NCBI GenBank assembly: GCA_019456255.1
Contig: VRUG01000014.1
Span: forward strand, 33,594 to 97,593
Origin: Planctomycetota bacterium
GTDB taxonomy: Bacteria; Planctomycetota; Phycisphaerae; Sedimentisphaerales; Anaerobacaceae
Direction: 5' to 3'
DNA: 64,000 bases
The notes under the pieces were generated by a model that saw nothing but the letters and a program-made list of their open reading frames with translations, ran no database searches and was not told the DNA's origin. This document shows positions 8,475 through 17,842 of this stretch, piece by piece; the stretch's first letter is position 1; every line of letters begins with the position of its first letter. Made by a program: the position numbers and the translations under genes.

Positions 8475-10160
8475 ATGGCTTGCGCAACTGTTTTTCAAAA
8501 AAACTCTATCCTGCGATGGGGCATTATTGTCCTGTTCTTTGCTTTAAATGTTATTGGCGTACAATGCGCAACCGCTTCGATTACATTTACTGATATTACA
8601 GAAAAAACGGGTATTACTTTCAAGCATGTTGACGGCAGTTCAGGGGAATTTTATATTATGGAAACCATTAGCGCCGGGCTTGCGCTATTTGATTATGACA
8701 ATGACGGTGACATCGATATTTATTTTTTAAACGGCTCGGCTCTTAAAGGCGCCGAATATAAAACAACTCCGAGAAATGCTTTATACCGAAACGACGGAAA
8801 TCTTAAATTTACGGATGTCACCGAGCAAAGCGGAACGGGTGATACGGGTTTCGGCTCTGGTGTAACAATAGGCGACTATGATAACGATGGTGACTTAGAC
8901 ATTTATCTTAACAATTACGGCCCGAATGTATTATACCAAAATAATGGTGACGGCACCTTTACCGATGTAACAAAAAAAGCCGGCGTGGCGGACGGGGCCA
9001 GGTTGGGAGCTGGGGCATGTTTTCTTGACACAGACAACGATGGCGATCTCGACCTTTATGTCTCAAGGTATGTAGAGTTTTCCTACGACAAAAATGTTAT
9101 CTTTACAATCGAGGATTATCCTGCATATCCAAGTCCGGTGGTTTATGTTCCTGAACCTGACGCGTTGTACCTAAATAATGGCGACGGCACCTTTACCGAT
9201 ATTAGTAAAGAATCCGGCATAGCCAAACACCGTGGAACGGGAATGGGGATGGTTTGCGGTGATTATGATAACGACGGCGATGTCGATATTTTCATAGCCA
9301 ACGATGGAATAGAAAATTTTCTTTTTCAAAATAACGGGAATAACAAGTTTGAAGAAATTGGTTTGATAGCCGGCGTGGCGTATGATTTTGCCGGCAAACA
9401 GTACGGAAGTATGGGGGTCGATTGCGGCGATTATAACAATGACGGACTTTTGGATTTATATGTCACTTCCGACAGGTGGACATCTCTTTACAAAAATCTT
9501 GGCAATGGACTCTTCGAGGATGTGACCTTTTCAACCAGCGCAGGAGACGGAATGCACAACTATGCGTCATGGGGGACGGGGTTTGCTGATTTTGATAATG
9601 ACGGTGACCGTGACATTTTTGTAGCTATCGGCCATATACAGCCTAACGTAGACAAATACAGTGACCACCTGACGTATTTTGCACGTAACGAAATCTTAAT
9701 GAATACCGGTGACGGCAAGTTTGTCAATATAACTGATAAGGCCGGTGACGGCATGAAAGTCAAGCTTAGCACTCGCGGGGCAGCCCTTGGTGACATGGAT
9801 AATGACGGTGACATCGATATCGTGGTTCTTAATTCCAGGCGGGAGCCGACAATTCTAAGAAACGACTCGGTCAATGACAATCATTGGATTGAGATTCACT
9901 TGAAAGGTGTTAAGTCGAACCGAAATGGAATAGGGGCGCATGTAAAGGTAGTGACGAAAGATTTGTCGCAACTTGATGAGGTACATAGCGGGCGAGGATA
10001 TCAGGGACATTACGGATTGCGTCTTCATTTTGGGGTAGGCAAACACAAAAAAATAGATAGAATAGAAGTGAAGTGGCCAGGAGGAACAGTTGACGTCTTA
10101 AAAAATGTCAAGGCTGACCAGGTGATAACAATTACAGAAGGAAAAAAGACTACGCAATAG
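8475..10160 (+). CDS. Exported FG-GAP/ASPIC protein, array copy 4
   Basis: 561 residues from the ATG at 8475. An in-frame upstream start at 8406 exists but would lie inside the TPR gene; AAGGA 7 bases before 8475 and the match to paralogue N-termini decide the start. Signal segment about residues 13-33 (ending CATAS), then ITFTDITEKTGITF, the FG-GAP calcium loops and the ASPIC/UnbV end (about 480-555). Compared with copies 2 and 3 one loop is shortened (SDRWTSLYKN instead of SYAVEWTTLYKN). The gene ends 38 bp before the amidohydrolase, which has its own ribosome-binding site. Confidence 0.92.
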   Translation: MACATVFQKNSILRWGIIVLFFALNVIGVQCATASITFTDITEKTGITFKHVDGSSGEFYIMETISAGLALFDYDNDGDIDIYFLNGSALKGAEYKTTPRNALYRNDGNLKFTDVTEQSGTGDTGFGSGVTIGDYDNDGDLDIYLNNYGPNVLYQNNGDGTFTDVTKKAGVADGARLGAGACFLDTDNDGDLDLYVSRYVEFSYDKNVIFTIEDYPAYPSPVVYVPEPDALYLNNGDGTFTDISKESGIAKHRGTGMGMVCGDYDNDGDVDIFIANDGIENFLFQNNGNNKFEEIGLIAGVAYDFAGKQYGSMGVDCGDYNNDGLLDLYVTSDRWTSLYKNLGNGLFEDVTFSTSAGDGMHNYASWGTGFADFDNDGDRDIFVAIGHIQPNVDKYSDHLTYFARNEILMNTGDGKFVNITDKAGDGMKVKLSTRGAALGDMDNDGDIDIVVLNSRREPTILRNDSVNDNHWIEIHLKGVKSNRNGIGAHVKVVTKDLSQLDEVHSGRGYQGHYGLRLHFGVGKHKKIDRIEVKWPGGTVDVLKNVKADQVITITEGKKTTQ

Positions 10161-10198
10161 GGCATCTGGTTTTTGTATTCAGGCAAGAAAGGAATCTT

Positions 10199-11218
10199 AT
10201 GAGTTCTATCGAGCGTTTTTATGCTGCGAGTTGCCAGGTTGATAATCCTAATCCAACATCACGTGATGAGATTTCCAAAGCTGTCGATAAGATGCTGGAG
10301 ATGGTTGATTATGCGGTGACTGGCTATGAACCTTTTTTTGATGTCAAGCTTGTGGTTTTTCCGGAATTTGCACATGCGGCACCTATTTATCCGACCGTTG
10401 AAGAGCTTCATGAAAAGCTGGCAGTGCCGATACCAAACGAACACACCGATCGTTATGAGAAAAAGGCCAAAGAACTTGGCATTTATATACAGACCGGGAC
10501 ATTTCTGGAATCTGATGGGCGATGGCCTGGACATGTGTTCAATACGACGTGTCTGATAGGGCCTGAAGGAATTGTCACTAAGTACCGCAAGGTTCATACA
10601 TGGATACCGTGGGAAGTTCATACGAGTCCGCATGACCTTTGTGGTTATGATGAGCCATTGTTCCCTGTAGCTGATACTGATATCGGCAAGATCGGAGTGG
10701 CGATTTGTTACGACTGGCTTTTCCCTGAGGCGATTCGACAATTGAGTATGGGCGGCGCGGAGATACTAATCCGAGTTTCTGCGTATATGGACCCGTGGGG
10801 AACGGCTCAGCCTTTGGATTGGTGGACGAGTGTCAATCGCGTGCGTGCACTGGAAAATATGGCTTACGTTGTTGCGTGTAATCAGGCAGCGAGTTTGCAA
10901 AACTATGCTCCGTTTAGCTGGCCAGGCGGGAGTATGATAGTCGATTATGACGGGAGAATACTGTCGCAAGCAGAATCGGGAACGGGTGACAAAATTGTTG
11001 TCGGTCCGATTGACTTAGCGGCCCTGCGAGCTGATCGAAAAAGGAGGCGCGGACATAACATGTTAGGTCATCTGCGAATGGAGGCATACCCGTGCTATTC
11101 AAAGCCTATTTATCCGGCTGGGTGCGGTGACAAGGGGAAAATTACAATCGAAAGTAATGAGGCGGCCATCAATCAGGGGCGTGAGGGTTTTGAAAAGATG
11201 TCACAAGGCCATTCTTAA
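10199..11218 (+). CDS. Nitrilase-superfamily carbon-nitrogen hydrolase
   Basis: 339 residues, cytoplasmic in appearance (no signal peptide). The catalytic triad of the nitrilase fold is visible: Glu56 in VFPEFAHA, Lys131 in KYRKVHTW and Cys170 in GVAICYDWLFPEA. The family hydrolyses non-peptide C-N bonds in amides, carbamoyl compounds or nitriles. The length and the extended C-terminus fit the amidase/formamidase-like branches, but the substrate cannot be read from sequence. AAGGAATCTT stands just before the ATG. The 3' end overlaps the convergent binding-protein gene by 50 bp. A link with the neighbouring LivK-type binding proteins (amide or urea uptake or sensing) is inference only. Confidence 0.87.
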   Translation: MSSIERFYAASCQVDNPNPTSRDEISKAVDKMLEMVDYAVTGYEPFFDVKLVVFPEFAHAAPIYPTVEELHEKLAVPIPNEHTDRYEKKAKELGIYIQTGTFLESDGRWPGHVFNTTCLIGPEGIVTKYRKVHTWIPWEVHTSPHDLCGYDEPLFPVADTDIGKIGVAICYDWLFPEAIRQLSMGGAEILIRVSAYMDPWGTAQPLDWWTSVNRVRALENMAYVVACNQAASLQNYAPFSWPGGSMIVDYDGRILSQAESGTGDKIVVGPIDLAALRADRKRRRGHNMLGHLRMEAYPCYSKPIYPAGCGDKGKITIESNEAAINQGREGFEKMSQGHS

Positions 11219-12293
11219 TTGTACCAAGCTCAACATTTCGAATATTGGCTCCATGCTGGTTCCATTTAAAGGTACCGGTAATTCCGTTCCATGGAGAAAG
11301 TTCTTTTAATGCGCCGCGGATTTTGGTTCGGTCAAGGCCTGCATTTCTTATGGCTGCTATCATAAGTTTGACTGAATCATAAGTATGCGTGGCCAGATAA
11401 TCAGGTTTCCTGCCAAAACGGCGGGAAAATTCCTTTTCAAAACTTTCCGATTTTTTATTCGGAAAGTAGAGCAATGGGAAAATGACACCTTCGGCTGCGA
11501 TACCGGCTTTGTCAATGAAGAGGCGTGTCCCCATAGAAGGTCCACCAAAAATATTACCCTTAAAACCATATTCGTGAACAGTGCTTATAAGGTTTGCGCT
11601 ATTGTCGGGGTCTGCGATTATGATAACGGCACGGGTTTTAGTGTCGGTAATTTTTTCCAGAAGATAACTGTAATTTTTCTCACCGGGTTTAAATTCGATG
11701 TGGTAAGCGGGAGTAAGTTTGTTTTTGACAAGAGCCTTGTTAAGTTCGGTCGTGAAAAGATGGGAGTCGTGGTCGGTAACGGAAACTAAGATAAAAGGTT
11801 TGTCGGTGACATAAGAAGAAATAGTTTCTGTCAAAACCGGAGCCTGTAGGTCGTCGGCGGGCACTGCTGAAAACATCCACGGAACAAAGGCGAGGTTTAC
11901 ACTTTTGTCAGTACTGGCTGGGCCAAGAAGAACAAGATGTGCCTTTGCGACGACCTGTTCAGCGAGATGTGTGGACGGGCCGTCAATTCCTCCGATTATT
12001 GCCCAGACTTCATCATCGTATACCATGCGGACTACCTGCTTTACGCCTGTGCCCCATGGATTGTCTGACCATCCGGCGATAAGTTTAAAATCTGCACCAT
12101 TGAAACCGCCCTGCTCGTTTTCTTCTTCGATAGCCAAGGTCGCAGCTGCCCACATGTCACCAGCTCGTGGATGGGAAGTAGTGTTTGGGCCGAAATAGCC
12201 TATCGAGACATGGTCGGCATCAGGGGCGGATTGCTGTTGACATCCTGCGATCAAGAAAGCTGACAGGATAAAGGCTGCGATAAGCTTACGCAT
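11169..12293 (-). CDS. LivK-type (Peripla_BP_6) solute-binding lipoprotein, 374 aa
   Basis: The N-terminus MRKLIAAFILSAFLIAGC is a lipoprotein signal with lipobox LIAGC at residues 14-18. The mature part has the type I periplasmic-binding fold of branched-chain amino acid/amide receptors: IGYFGPNTTSHPRAGDMW near the start, then IGGIDGPSTHLAEQV and LGPASTDKS. It is the last gene of the minus-strand operon and closely related in layout to the gene upstream (12324-13754). No permease or ATPase gene of a Liv transporter lies in the window, so it may serve as a sensor or feed a remote transporter. Its 3' end overlaps the convergent hydrolase gene. Confidence 0.87.
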   Translation of the reverse strand: MRKLIAAFILSAFLIAGCQQQSAPDADHVSIGYFGPNTTSHPRAGDMWAAATLAIEEENEQGGFNGADFKLIAGWSDNPWGTGVKQVVRMVYDDEVWAIIGGIDGPSTHLAEQVVAKAHLVLLGPASTDKSVNLAFVPWMFSAVPADDLQAPVLTETISSYVTDKPFILVSVTDHDSHLFTTELNKALVKNKLTPAYHIEFKPGEKNYSYLLEKITDTKTRAVIIIADPDNSANLISTVHEYGFKGNIFGGPSMGTRLFIDKAGIAAEGVIFPLLYFPNKKSESFEKEFSRRFGRKPDYLATHTYDSVKLMIAAIRNAGLDRTKIRGALKELSPWNGITGTFKWNQHGANIRNVELGTIKNGLVTSFQNPHAPD

Positions 12294-12323
12294 TTTTTGT
12301 TCCGTTAAAATTTATCGCAAGGG

Positions 12324-13754
12324 TTATTTTTCAGAAGTTTCGGAAGGCAGCTCGTCTGGAATATTAAGCTCTTGTCTCGAATAATAATTCCACTTTCCTT
12401 TTTCTCTCTTGGCGAGATAGACTTCTCCGATATCATCCATGACAGCGCTTAAGATAATGTCACCGGTGACACCTTCCCATGGCTTTGTTCTAAAAGCCAT
12501 GATGTCGCGAATTTTTGCTTTATTAAGTCCGGCGGTTTGAGTTGCCCAGATAAGCATATTCATACCATCGTAGGCATGAGCGGCGAAAGTTTCGGCTTCT
12601 TCGTTGAAACGCTCTTTGAATGCCTTGCGAAATTCTTTAAGCCTTTTGCTCTCGCTGGTCGGATTCCATGGATAAGCACAAACAACACCTTCGGCATTTT
12701 TACCAGCGATTTTGACAAACTCATCAGACAGGCCTCGGTCACATGCAAAGAACGGCTGATTCATACCCATTTCGCGCATCTGATTTAGAATCCTGGCCCC
12801 GTCGTCGGCATTGCCCCAATGGACCACTGCGTCTAAGTTTTCTCTTTTAAGTCTATCGAGATGCAGCGAGAAATCATCAAGTCCCATATCGTATGCCATT
12901 TCTATAAGCACCGGACTGCCGAATCTTCTGCTGATATCAAGAATTTCTCTCACGCCAAACCTGCCGTAACGACTGCTGGAACGGATAACGCCAACACGTT
13001 TGAGACCAAGTTTTTTATACATGTAATCGGCAAGAAGATAGGTTTGCTGGCGGTCGTCACTCATGCAACGGAAAACCCACGGAATATTTGTCTCAACAAA
13101 AGTCGGGTCGGTGTTGCCGGAATTCATCATTGTGATTTCCGCTTTTAGCGCGACGCGTATCGCTATATGGCTGTTAGCTCCATCGATAGTACCGAGAATC
13201 GCCCAGCAGTTGTCCTTATATACCATGTCTATAATTTCATTTCCGGATGCACCCCACAAACCATTATCATTGTGAATTGCCAACTCGAAGGGGATATTTC
13301 GTTTCAGGTATCCGCCTTTTGCATTTGCATGTTCGATGGCAAGTTTGCAGCCCTGAAGCATTTTGACACCCATTTTTATTTCATGGCTTGCACTTCCTCC
13401 GGTGGCAACTGAAACGGTGGGCTCAATCGGTCCGATGAATCCTATTTTGACCGTATCAAGGTTTTCTGGTTCCGGTATCCCTCGTCCGGAGCCAGTATAT
13501 TCTATTTGCCTTAAGAAATATTTTTTGTAAGGCTTGACATGCCGATAAGGTTCAACGTCTTTTGCCATGCTGGCATATTTTTCATCAGTTCTCAATTCTA
13601 TATCAGGAACATCATAGGCGCCTGCGGCATCAATCTTTTCCATGAGTTCCACAGCTTCGGAATCAACTTTTATACCCTTGGTTTTCTTCTGCGCAACTTC
13701 GCAGGAGAAATTCGTCAAAGCAATTGCCAAAAATAATATTATATAGCGTTTCAT
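12324..13754 (-). CDS. LivK-type solute-binding lipoprotein, 476 aa
   Basis: The signal MKRYIILFLAIALTNFSC ends in a lipobox-like NFSC, so lipid anchoring is likely. An N-terminal extension of about 100 residues precedes the binding fold (VKIGFIGPIEPTVSV). Diagnostic stretches are CKLAIEHANAKGGYL, WAILGTIDGANSHIAIRVAL and MNSGNTDPTF; the lobe-2 part shows RVGVIRSSSRYGRFGV. It lies 30 bp upstream of its shorter paralogue in the same operon. The ligand is unknown; the family binds amino acids, amides and urea. The absence of a cognate permease is notable. Confidence 0.86.
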   Translation of the reverse strand: MKRYIILFLAIALTNFSCEVAQKKTKGIKVDSEAVELMEKIDAAGAYDVPDIELRTDEKYASMAKDVEPYRHVKPYKKYFLRQIEYTGSGRGIPEPENLDTVKIGFIGPIEPTVSVATGGSASHEIKMGVKMLQGCKLAIEHANAKGGYLKRNIPFELAIHNDNGLWGASGNEIIDMVYKDNCWAILGTIDGANSHIAIRVALKAEITMMNSGNTDPTFVETNIPWVFRCMSDDRQQTYLLADYMYKKLGLKRVGVIRSSSRYGRFGVREILDISRRFGSPVLIEMAYDMGLDDFSLHLDRLKRENLDAVVHWGNADDGARILNQMREMGMNQPFFACDRGLSDEFVKIAGKNAEGVVCAYPWNPTSESKRLKEFRKAFKERFNEEAETFAAHAYDGMNMLIWATQTAGLNKAKIRDIMAFRTKPWEGVTGDIILSAVMDDIGEVYLAKREKGKWNYYSRQELNIPDELPSETSEK

Positions 13755-13788
13755 AACTTAGCCCTTTCGCACAGGCATATAAAAAACA

Positions 13789-14967
13789 TTACTTGCCCGG
13801 TGCATATGTTTTGATTTCACCCTTTTTAGGTTCGTGAACCTCCCTGAGTTTCAATCCTTCGTAATATCCGGTACCCTTTGCTAATACCAGCCCCTTTGAA
13901 GTTCCTATCCAGACGTCCTTATCGTCGAATTCCACCCAGAGCACATTGTTGTGGGGAATACCTTTGGGCGTATCGAAAACTTCGAGTATTTTATTATTTC
14001 GAGATACTATAACCTGTCCTTTATGGGTCTCCGGGAGCATGGTATATGTCACCCAAGTATCTGTGGCAAAATCTGCACAAACACCAACACCCCAGTCGGT
14101 TCCGAACCATGCTTCATTCTTGCTTCTTCCCTTTACAGCATTTCCAAAGTCACTCGGCAAGCCGGTTTCATCAGCGTATAGTCCCCGCCAGTGACGCCCG
14201 TCGTATCTGCTCATACCGAAATAGGTTGTTATCCATAAAACGTCTTCGACGTAACTTACGCCGGTGGTAATGACATGAACTATTCCATCGTCGCGATAGA
14301 GGTCAATTTCCATTTCTCCGTCGGGGTCGAGATAGTCTTTCCATTTCTCTGTGGCGATGTCAAATTCGAGTACGCCGCTTCCCCAGACGCCGAGATAAAC
14401 TTTTTCTTTACTGACAGTGACAGAGTAGTTCCAAATTTCCTCCATCGGTGAATTTTTTTCTGTGTATATTGACCACTCGCCTGTGATGGTGTTATATCTG
14501 CTTGCTCCTGCGGTGGTGGCTACCCAGACATTATCATTTTCAATCGCCACGCCATAAACGACGTCATTAACAAGTCCGCTGTTCATCTGATGGAAATGGT
14601 CGAACCTGCCTCCGCTAAAACGTGCAAGTCCGCCTCCGAACAATCCAAGCCATATTTCACCAGTCTTTGGATTAATATCAATTGATGAGACGACCCGCCA
14701 TGGAAGTCCGTCAGCTTCTGTCCATGTTTGAATTTTACCGGTCTTTTTATCGAGACAGGCGAGGCCGCCCTCTGTGCCAATCCAGATTTTGTCACCGTAA
14801 GCCTTGACGGCAAATATATGGTCGTTGGGCAGACCGTCTTTTACAGTGTAATGTTTCCAGTCGGTATAAACAAAGGGCAGCTTTGCCATTTTTTTGTCTG
14901 CAGCAAATGCGCCTTGTGCAACCAACACTATCAGTAAAAAAGTTATTACTATTATATTGCGTTTCAT
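13789..14967 (-). CDS. Exported two-component-regulator-type beta-propeller protein
   Basis: 392 residues with a classical signal peptide (MKRNIIVITFLLIVLVAQGAFA, then ADKK). Repeats of the Reg_prop kind are clear: YTVKDGLPNDHIFAV, IWIGTEGGLACLD, IWLGLFGGGLARFSGG, NVWVATTAGASRYN, AWFGTDWGVGVC and VWIGTSKGLVLA. In hybrid sensor kinases such propellers form the periplasmic sensor half. Here the protein stands alone with no kinase domain. It sits inside the cytochrome/binding-protein operon, so a role in ligand binding or scaffolding at the cell surface is the simplest inference. Confidence 0.84.
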   Translation of the reverse strand: MKRNIIVITFLLIVLVAQGAFAADKKMAKLPFVYTDWKHYTVKDGLPNDHIFAVKAYGDKIWIGTEGGLACLDKKTGKIQTWTEADGLPWRVVSSIDINPKTGEIWLGLFGGGLARFSGGRFDHFHQMNSGLVNDVVYGVAIENDNVWVATTAGASRYNTITGEWSIYTEKNSPMEEIWNYSVTVSKEKVYLGVWGSGVLEFDIATEKWKDYLDPDGEMEIDLYRDDGIVHVITTGVSYVEDVLWITTYFGMSRYDGRHWRGLYADETGLPSDFGNAVKGRSKNEAWFGTDWGVGVCADFATDTWVTYTMLPETHKGQVIVSRNNKILEVFDTPKGIPHNNVLWVEFDDKDVWIGTSKGLVLAKGTGYYEGLKLREVHEPKKGEIKTYAPGK

Positions 14968-14992
14968 CCAACTCGTCCTTTACTTAGTAAAG

Positions 14993-17842
14993 CTATAAAG
15001 TTTTAAGAAATTCAATCAAGTCATTAAGCTGGTCCTTAGTTAAATCGTTAGTGACACCATGCTTATCTTCGGGATTATACAATGTCCATATTTCTTCAAG
15101 TGTATCAGCTATGCCGTTATGAAGATAAGGCGGCGAAGCGTATACGTTCATAAGATGGGGCGTATCAAAATGCGATTCTCTGTCATATTCAAATTGGGTT
15201 CCCATATCGTGACGCGTTCTGTCGGTATATAGCGGTGGGAAGTGACAATTAATGCACCTGTCCTTTTGAGGTATTATGTTGCCGCTATTAGTTGTAGCTC
15301 TCTCGAATACTTCTTTTCCGCGTCGCTGTGCTCCGGTGAGTTCTGCTCCGAGCGGGCGATGACGATTGGGCGGCCTTGGAATAGTACAAATATAAACTGT
15401 TAAAGCTTCAAGCTGCTCGGCATCAAAAGGCTGAATACGCGTAAAGAAAACTGCAAGCCTCGGTCCACATTGACGCTGGAGGCTCGGATTTGTTCCTTCC
15501 CATTTAAACGGGTTGGTATCTAAGATGCCCCGCAAGGTTCGGTTATCTACCGGGGCGATTCCAATACCGTCTGGTTCGATGTCGAATGTAAGTCCATTGA
15601 CATGGCCGTCGGGATGACAGGAGTGACATGAAAATTGACGGCGAAAGGCATTATCTGCACTATGGAAAACTCGCTCGCCATAACGAATCTGGGTTATAAC
15701 TTTCGGTCCTCCGAGGTCTATCGTTTCTATGGCCTGCAATTTGTCGATGTCAATAACGGTTAGTGAATCATCGAGCGAATTAGCGACGAAGGCATATTTT
15801 CCATTTGGAGTAATGAGTATTCCTCGCGGGCTGTCCTTTGTTTCGATGTGGGCTGTCACAAACTCCAGGGATTTTCCCATGTGGTTTGGAAGTATGTGCT
15901 CACGCTCATAGTCAGTAGCACCGTCAATCATAGATGTAAGTTTTTTCAGGTCCACAACCGCGATTCGGTTTGAACCTGAGCTTGTCACCAGTGCGAGGCG
16001 GCCATCGGAAGTAATCGCTACATCGGTGGGGTCTGGGAAATAGAGTCCCGGCTCATCGAGTAAGACCTGAGCGGTTGTGCCGTCTTTGTAAAGAATGCCG
16101 AGACCATTGGTTATCGTCCATCCCTGAAGCAGTCGAGTCATCGGAATAAGATTTTTGGTTCTGTTGAGAGCAACCAGAGCAAAGTCACCGCTTGGATGAA
16201 AGGCAATTCCCTGCAGGAGGTTTGTTCCTGGAACCTTGATACGGTCCTCGATAACATTATTGATTGTATCGATTATGGTAATTTCGGAAACAGGAGGCGT
16301 GCGAAATTCTACGAAGTCCGAAAGAGTATTCGTAACATATATCTGGTTGCCCTTTGGGGGGGCGGTTAATGACCAAGGTTGATGTCCGGCAGTAAGTCGC
16401 TTTATTTCTTTTAAGGTGGCGGTATCTATAACGGATATGCTGTCGGCTGTGGTATTAAGAACGTACAGGTACTTGCCGGTCCTATCGGTCAGCAGGCCAT
16501 GCGGCGAATCACCGACTATGATGGTAGCGATATTTTTTCGCGACAAGACATCTATCACCGAAACGGTATCATCAAGGCGATTACTTACATACGCTTTTGT
16601 TCCGTCCGGGCTGAATGTTACATCAGTAGGATGGCTGCCAGCTGTGATTTCGTCAACTTTTTTTAGTTTACGGACGTCAATAACAATAACCGACTTAGAA
16701 GCCTCGCAGGCAACGTAAAGCTCTTTGCCATTAGGAGTCAAAGCCATGTTGAGCGGAGTTTTATAGATTGTCTTTTCGACAACTTTCTCAGATGTCAACG
16801 GATGCGCGATTTCCTCGCTTGCTTTTGCGTAATCGAAAGTTTTTCCGTGCGCATTTTCGTGACATTGCATACAGGTCTGCTTTGTAACTTCTTTTAAGCC
16901 CGCGGCCTTTGCTGATGATGAATCGGCCATAATCGCCTGCTGAGAATAGGCGCTTCCCGGGCCGTGACATGCCTCACATCCCACTCCTTCATCAAGATTA
17001 TAAGAATCCAGAGAACCGCCCGCAGGATTGGTGTATGCTGTTGTGTGACATTTGAGGCACTTTGGAGATTTCTGAGGTATCCCTTTAACGCCCTCCTGCT
17101 TTGCTATTTCGTATGCCTTGGCGTTGCCCAATACAGCGTATGCATTGGCGTGCCTGCTCATGCGCCATTTGCTGAACTGGTATCCCTTATCTGGTCCGCC
17201 GTGACATTTCTCGCAGGCAAAGGTACCGACATATTGGTTAGCTGACGGGTCAGCAGGTTCGGGACGTTTTGGCATCCTGGTAATTTTCCACTTATCAGGA
17301 ATTGGATGAGCGATGGATTTGATTGCATGGTCCATGTTAAGGGCCGGCAGTGCATGTACTTTCAGGTGAGAATCTTTTCTCTGGTGACATTTCACACAGT
17401 CTGCAACTATAGGCATAATCAAGCCTGCCTTGATGGCCTGGTCACGGTCTCCCATAACATCTATGTATTCACTTCCCGGGCCGTGACAATTTTCACATTG
17501 CACGCCATCCTCGATAAAGAAAGTTTCATCCCGCTCCCAGCCTTCAGAATGAGCACCGGTTGCGTGACATCCCAGACACATAGCTGATTCCTGCGGCAGT
17601 TCGGGTACGCCGCTAAACATGGCAATGTCTTTTGCGTTAGGCTTGGACAAAACAGCGTAAGCCTGAGCATGCTTCGAGTCCAGCCATTTGCTGAACTGAT
17701 GGCCCATACTCTTTCCCTGGTGACATTTAGCGCACTGCCGCGCACCAACATAGACGGGATGTCTTTTGCGCATATACTGGGCACCGAAAACAACGGATGT
17801 TATTGTCGCTATAACGAAAATGCCAAAAAAGTATTTCTTCAT
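14993..17842 (-). CDS. Ten-heme cytochrome c / YVTN propeller / MauG-like diheme fusion
   Basis: 949 residues with an N-terminal membrane or signal segment (MKKYFFGIFVIATITSVVFG). Ten CxxCH sites are seen: residues 37, 89, 116, 149, 210, 262, 289 and 324, then CHSCH and CINCH in the C-terminal quarter. The first eight form two internally duplicated four-heme modules of the cytochrome c554 kind (HQFSKWLDSKHAQAYAVL and YQFSKWRMSRHANAYAVL). A YVTN-type propeller follows (about 360-700, for example GKAYVSNRLDDTVSVIDV without its first residue in other blades). The end is a cytochrome-c-peroxidase/MauG-like diheme domain (ASPPYLHNGIADTLEEIW). The ATG overlaps the upstream stop as ATGA. An exported electron-transfer role is likely; the substrate is unknown. 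Confidence 0.9.
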   Translation of the reverse strand: MKKYFFGIFVIATITSVVFGAQYMRKRHPVYVGARQCAKCHQGKSMGHQFSKWLDSKHAQAYAVLSKPNAKDIAMFSGVPELPQESAMCLGCHATGAHSEGWERDETFFIEDGVQCENCHGPGSEYIDVMGDRDQAIKAGLIMPIVADCVKCHQRKDSHLKVHALPALNMDHAIKSIAHPIPDKWKITRMPKRPEPADPSANQYVGTFACEKCHGGPDKGYQFSKWRMSRHANAYAVLGNAKAYEIAKQEGVKGIPQKSPKCLKCHTTAYTNPAGGSLDSYNLDEGVGCEACHGPGSAYSQQAIMADSSSAKAAGLKEVTKQTCMQCHENAHGKTFDYAKASEEIAHPLTSEKVVEKTIYKTPLNMALTPNGKELYVACEASKSVIVIDVRKLKKVDEITAGSHPTDVTFSPDGTKAYVSNRLDDTVSVIDVLSRKNIATIIVGDSPHGLLTDRTGKYLYVLNTTADSISVIDTATLKEIKRLTAGHQPWSLTAPPKGNQIYVTNTLSDFVEFRTPPVSEITIIDTINNVIEDRIKVPGTNLLQGIAFHPSGDFALVALNRTKNLIPMTRLLQGWTITNGLGILYKDGTTAQVLLDEPGLYFPDPTDVAITSDGRLALVTSSGSNRIAVVDLKKLTSMIDGATDYEREHILPNHMGKSLEFVTAHIETKDSPRGILITPNGKYAFVANSLDDSLTVIDIDKLQAIETIDLGGPKVITQIRYGERVFHSADNAFRRQFSCHSCHPDGHVNGLTFDIEPDGIGIAPVDNRTLRGILDTNPFKWEGTNPSLQRQCGPRLAVFFTRIQPFDAEQLEALTVYICTIPRPPNRHRPLGAELTGAQRRGKEVFERATTNSGNIIPQKDRCINCHFPPLYTDRTRHDMGTQFEYDRESHFDTPHLMNVYASPPYLHNGIADTLEEIWTLYNPEDKHGVTNDLTKDQLNDLIEFLKTL

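Larger units (their letters stand above)
1..10160 (+). repeat. Tandem gene-pair array: (FG-GAP/ASPIC + TPR) x 3 plus a fourth FG-GAP
   Basis: The unit is one FG-GAP/ASPIC gene followed by one TPR gene, about 2.9 kb long. FG-GAP members lie at 1, 2676, 5583 and 8475, with TPR members at 1480, 4370 and 7277. Gene lengths (561-563 and 398-403 residues) and junction geometry (4-bp overlap to 3-bp gap) are nearly constant, which supports repeated unequal crossover of a two-gene unit. The array runs off the left edge, so the true copy number is unknown. Confidence 0.88.

Noticed and set aside
11385..11789. 134-codon plus-strand frame inside the binding-protein gene
   Set aside because: Antisense shadow of the LivK-type lipoprotein; no ribosome-binding site and no motif.
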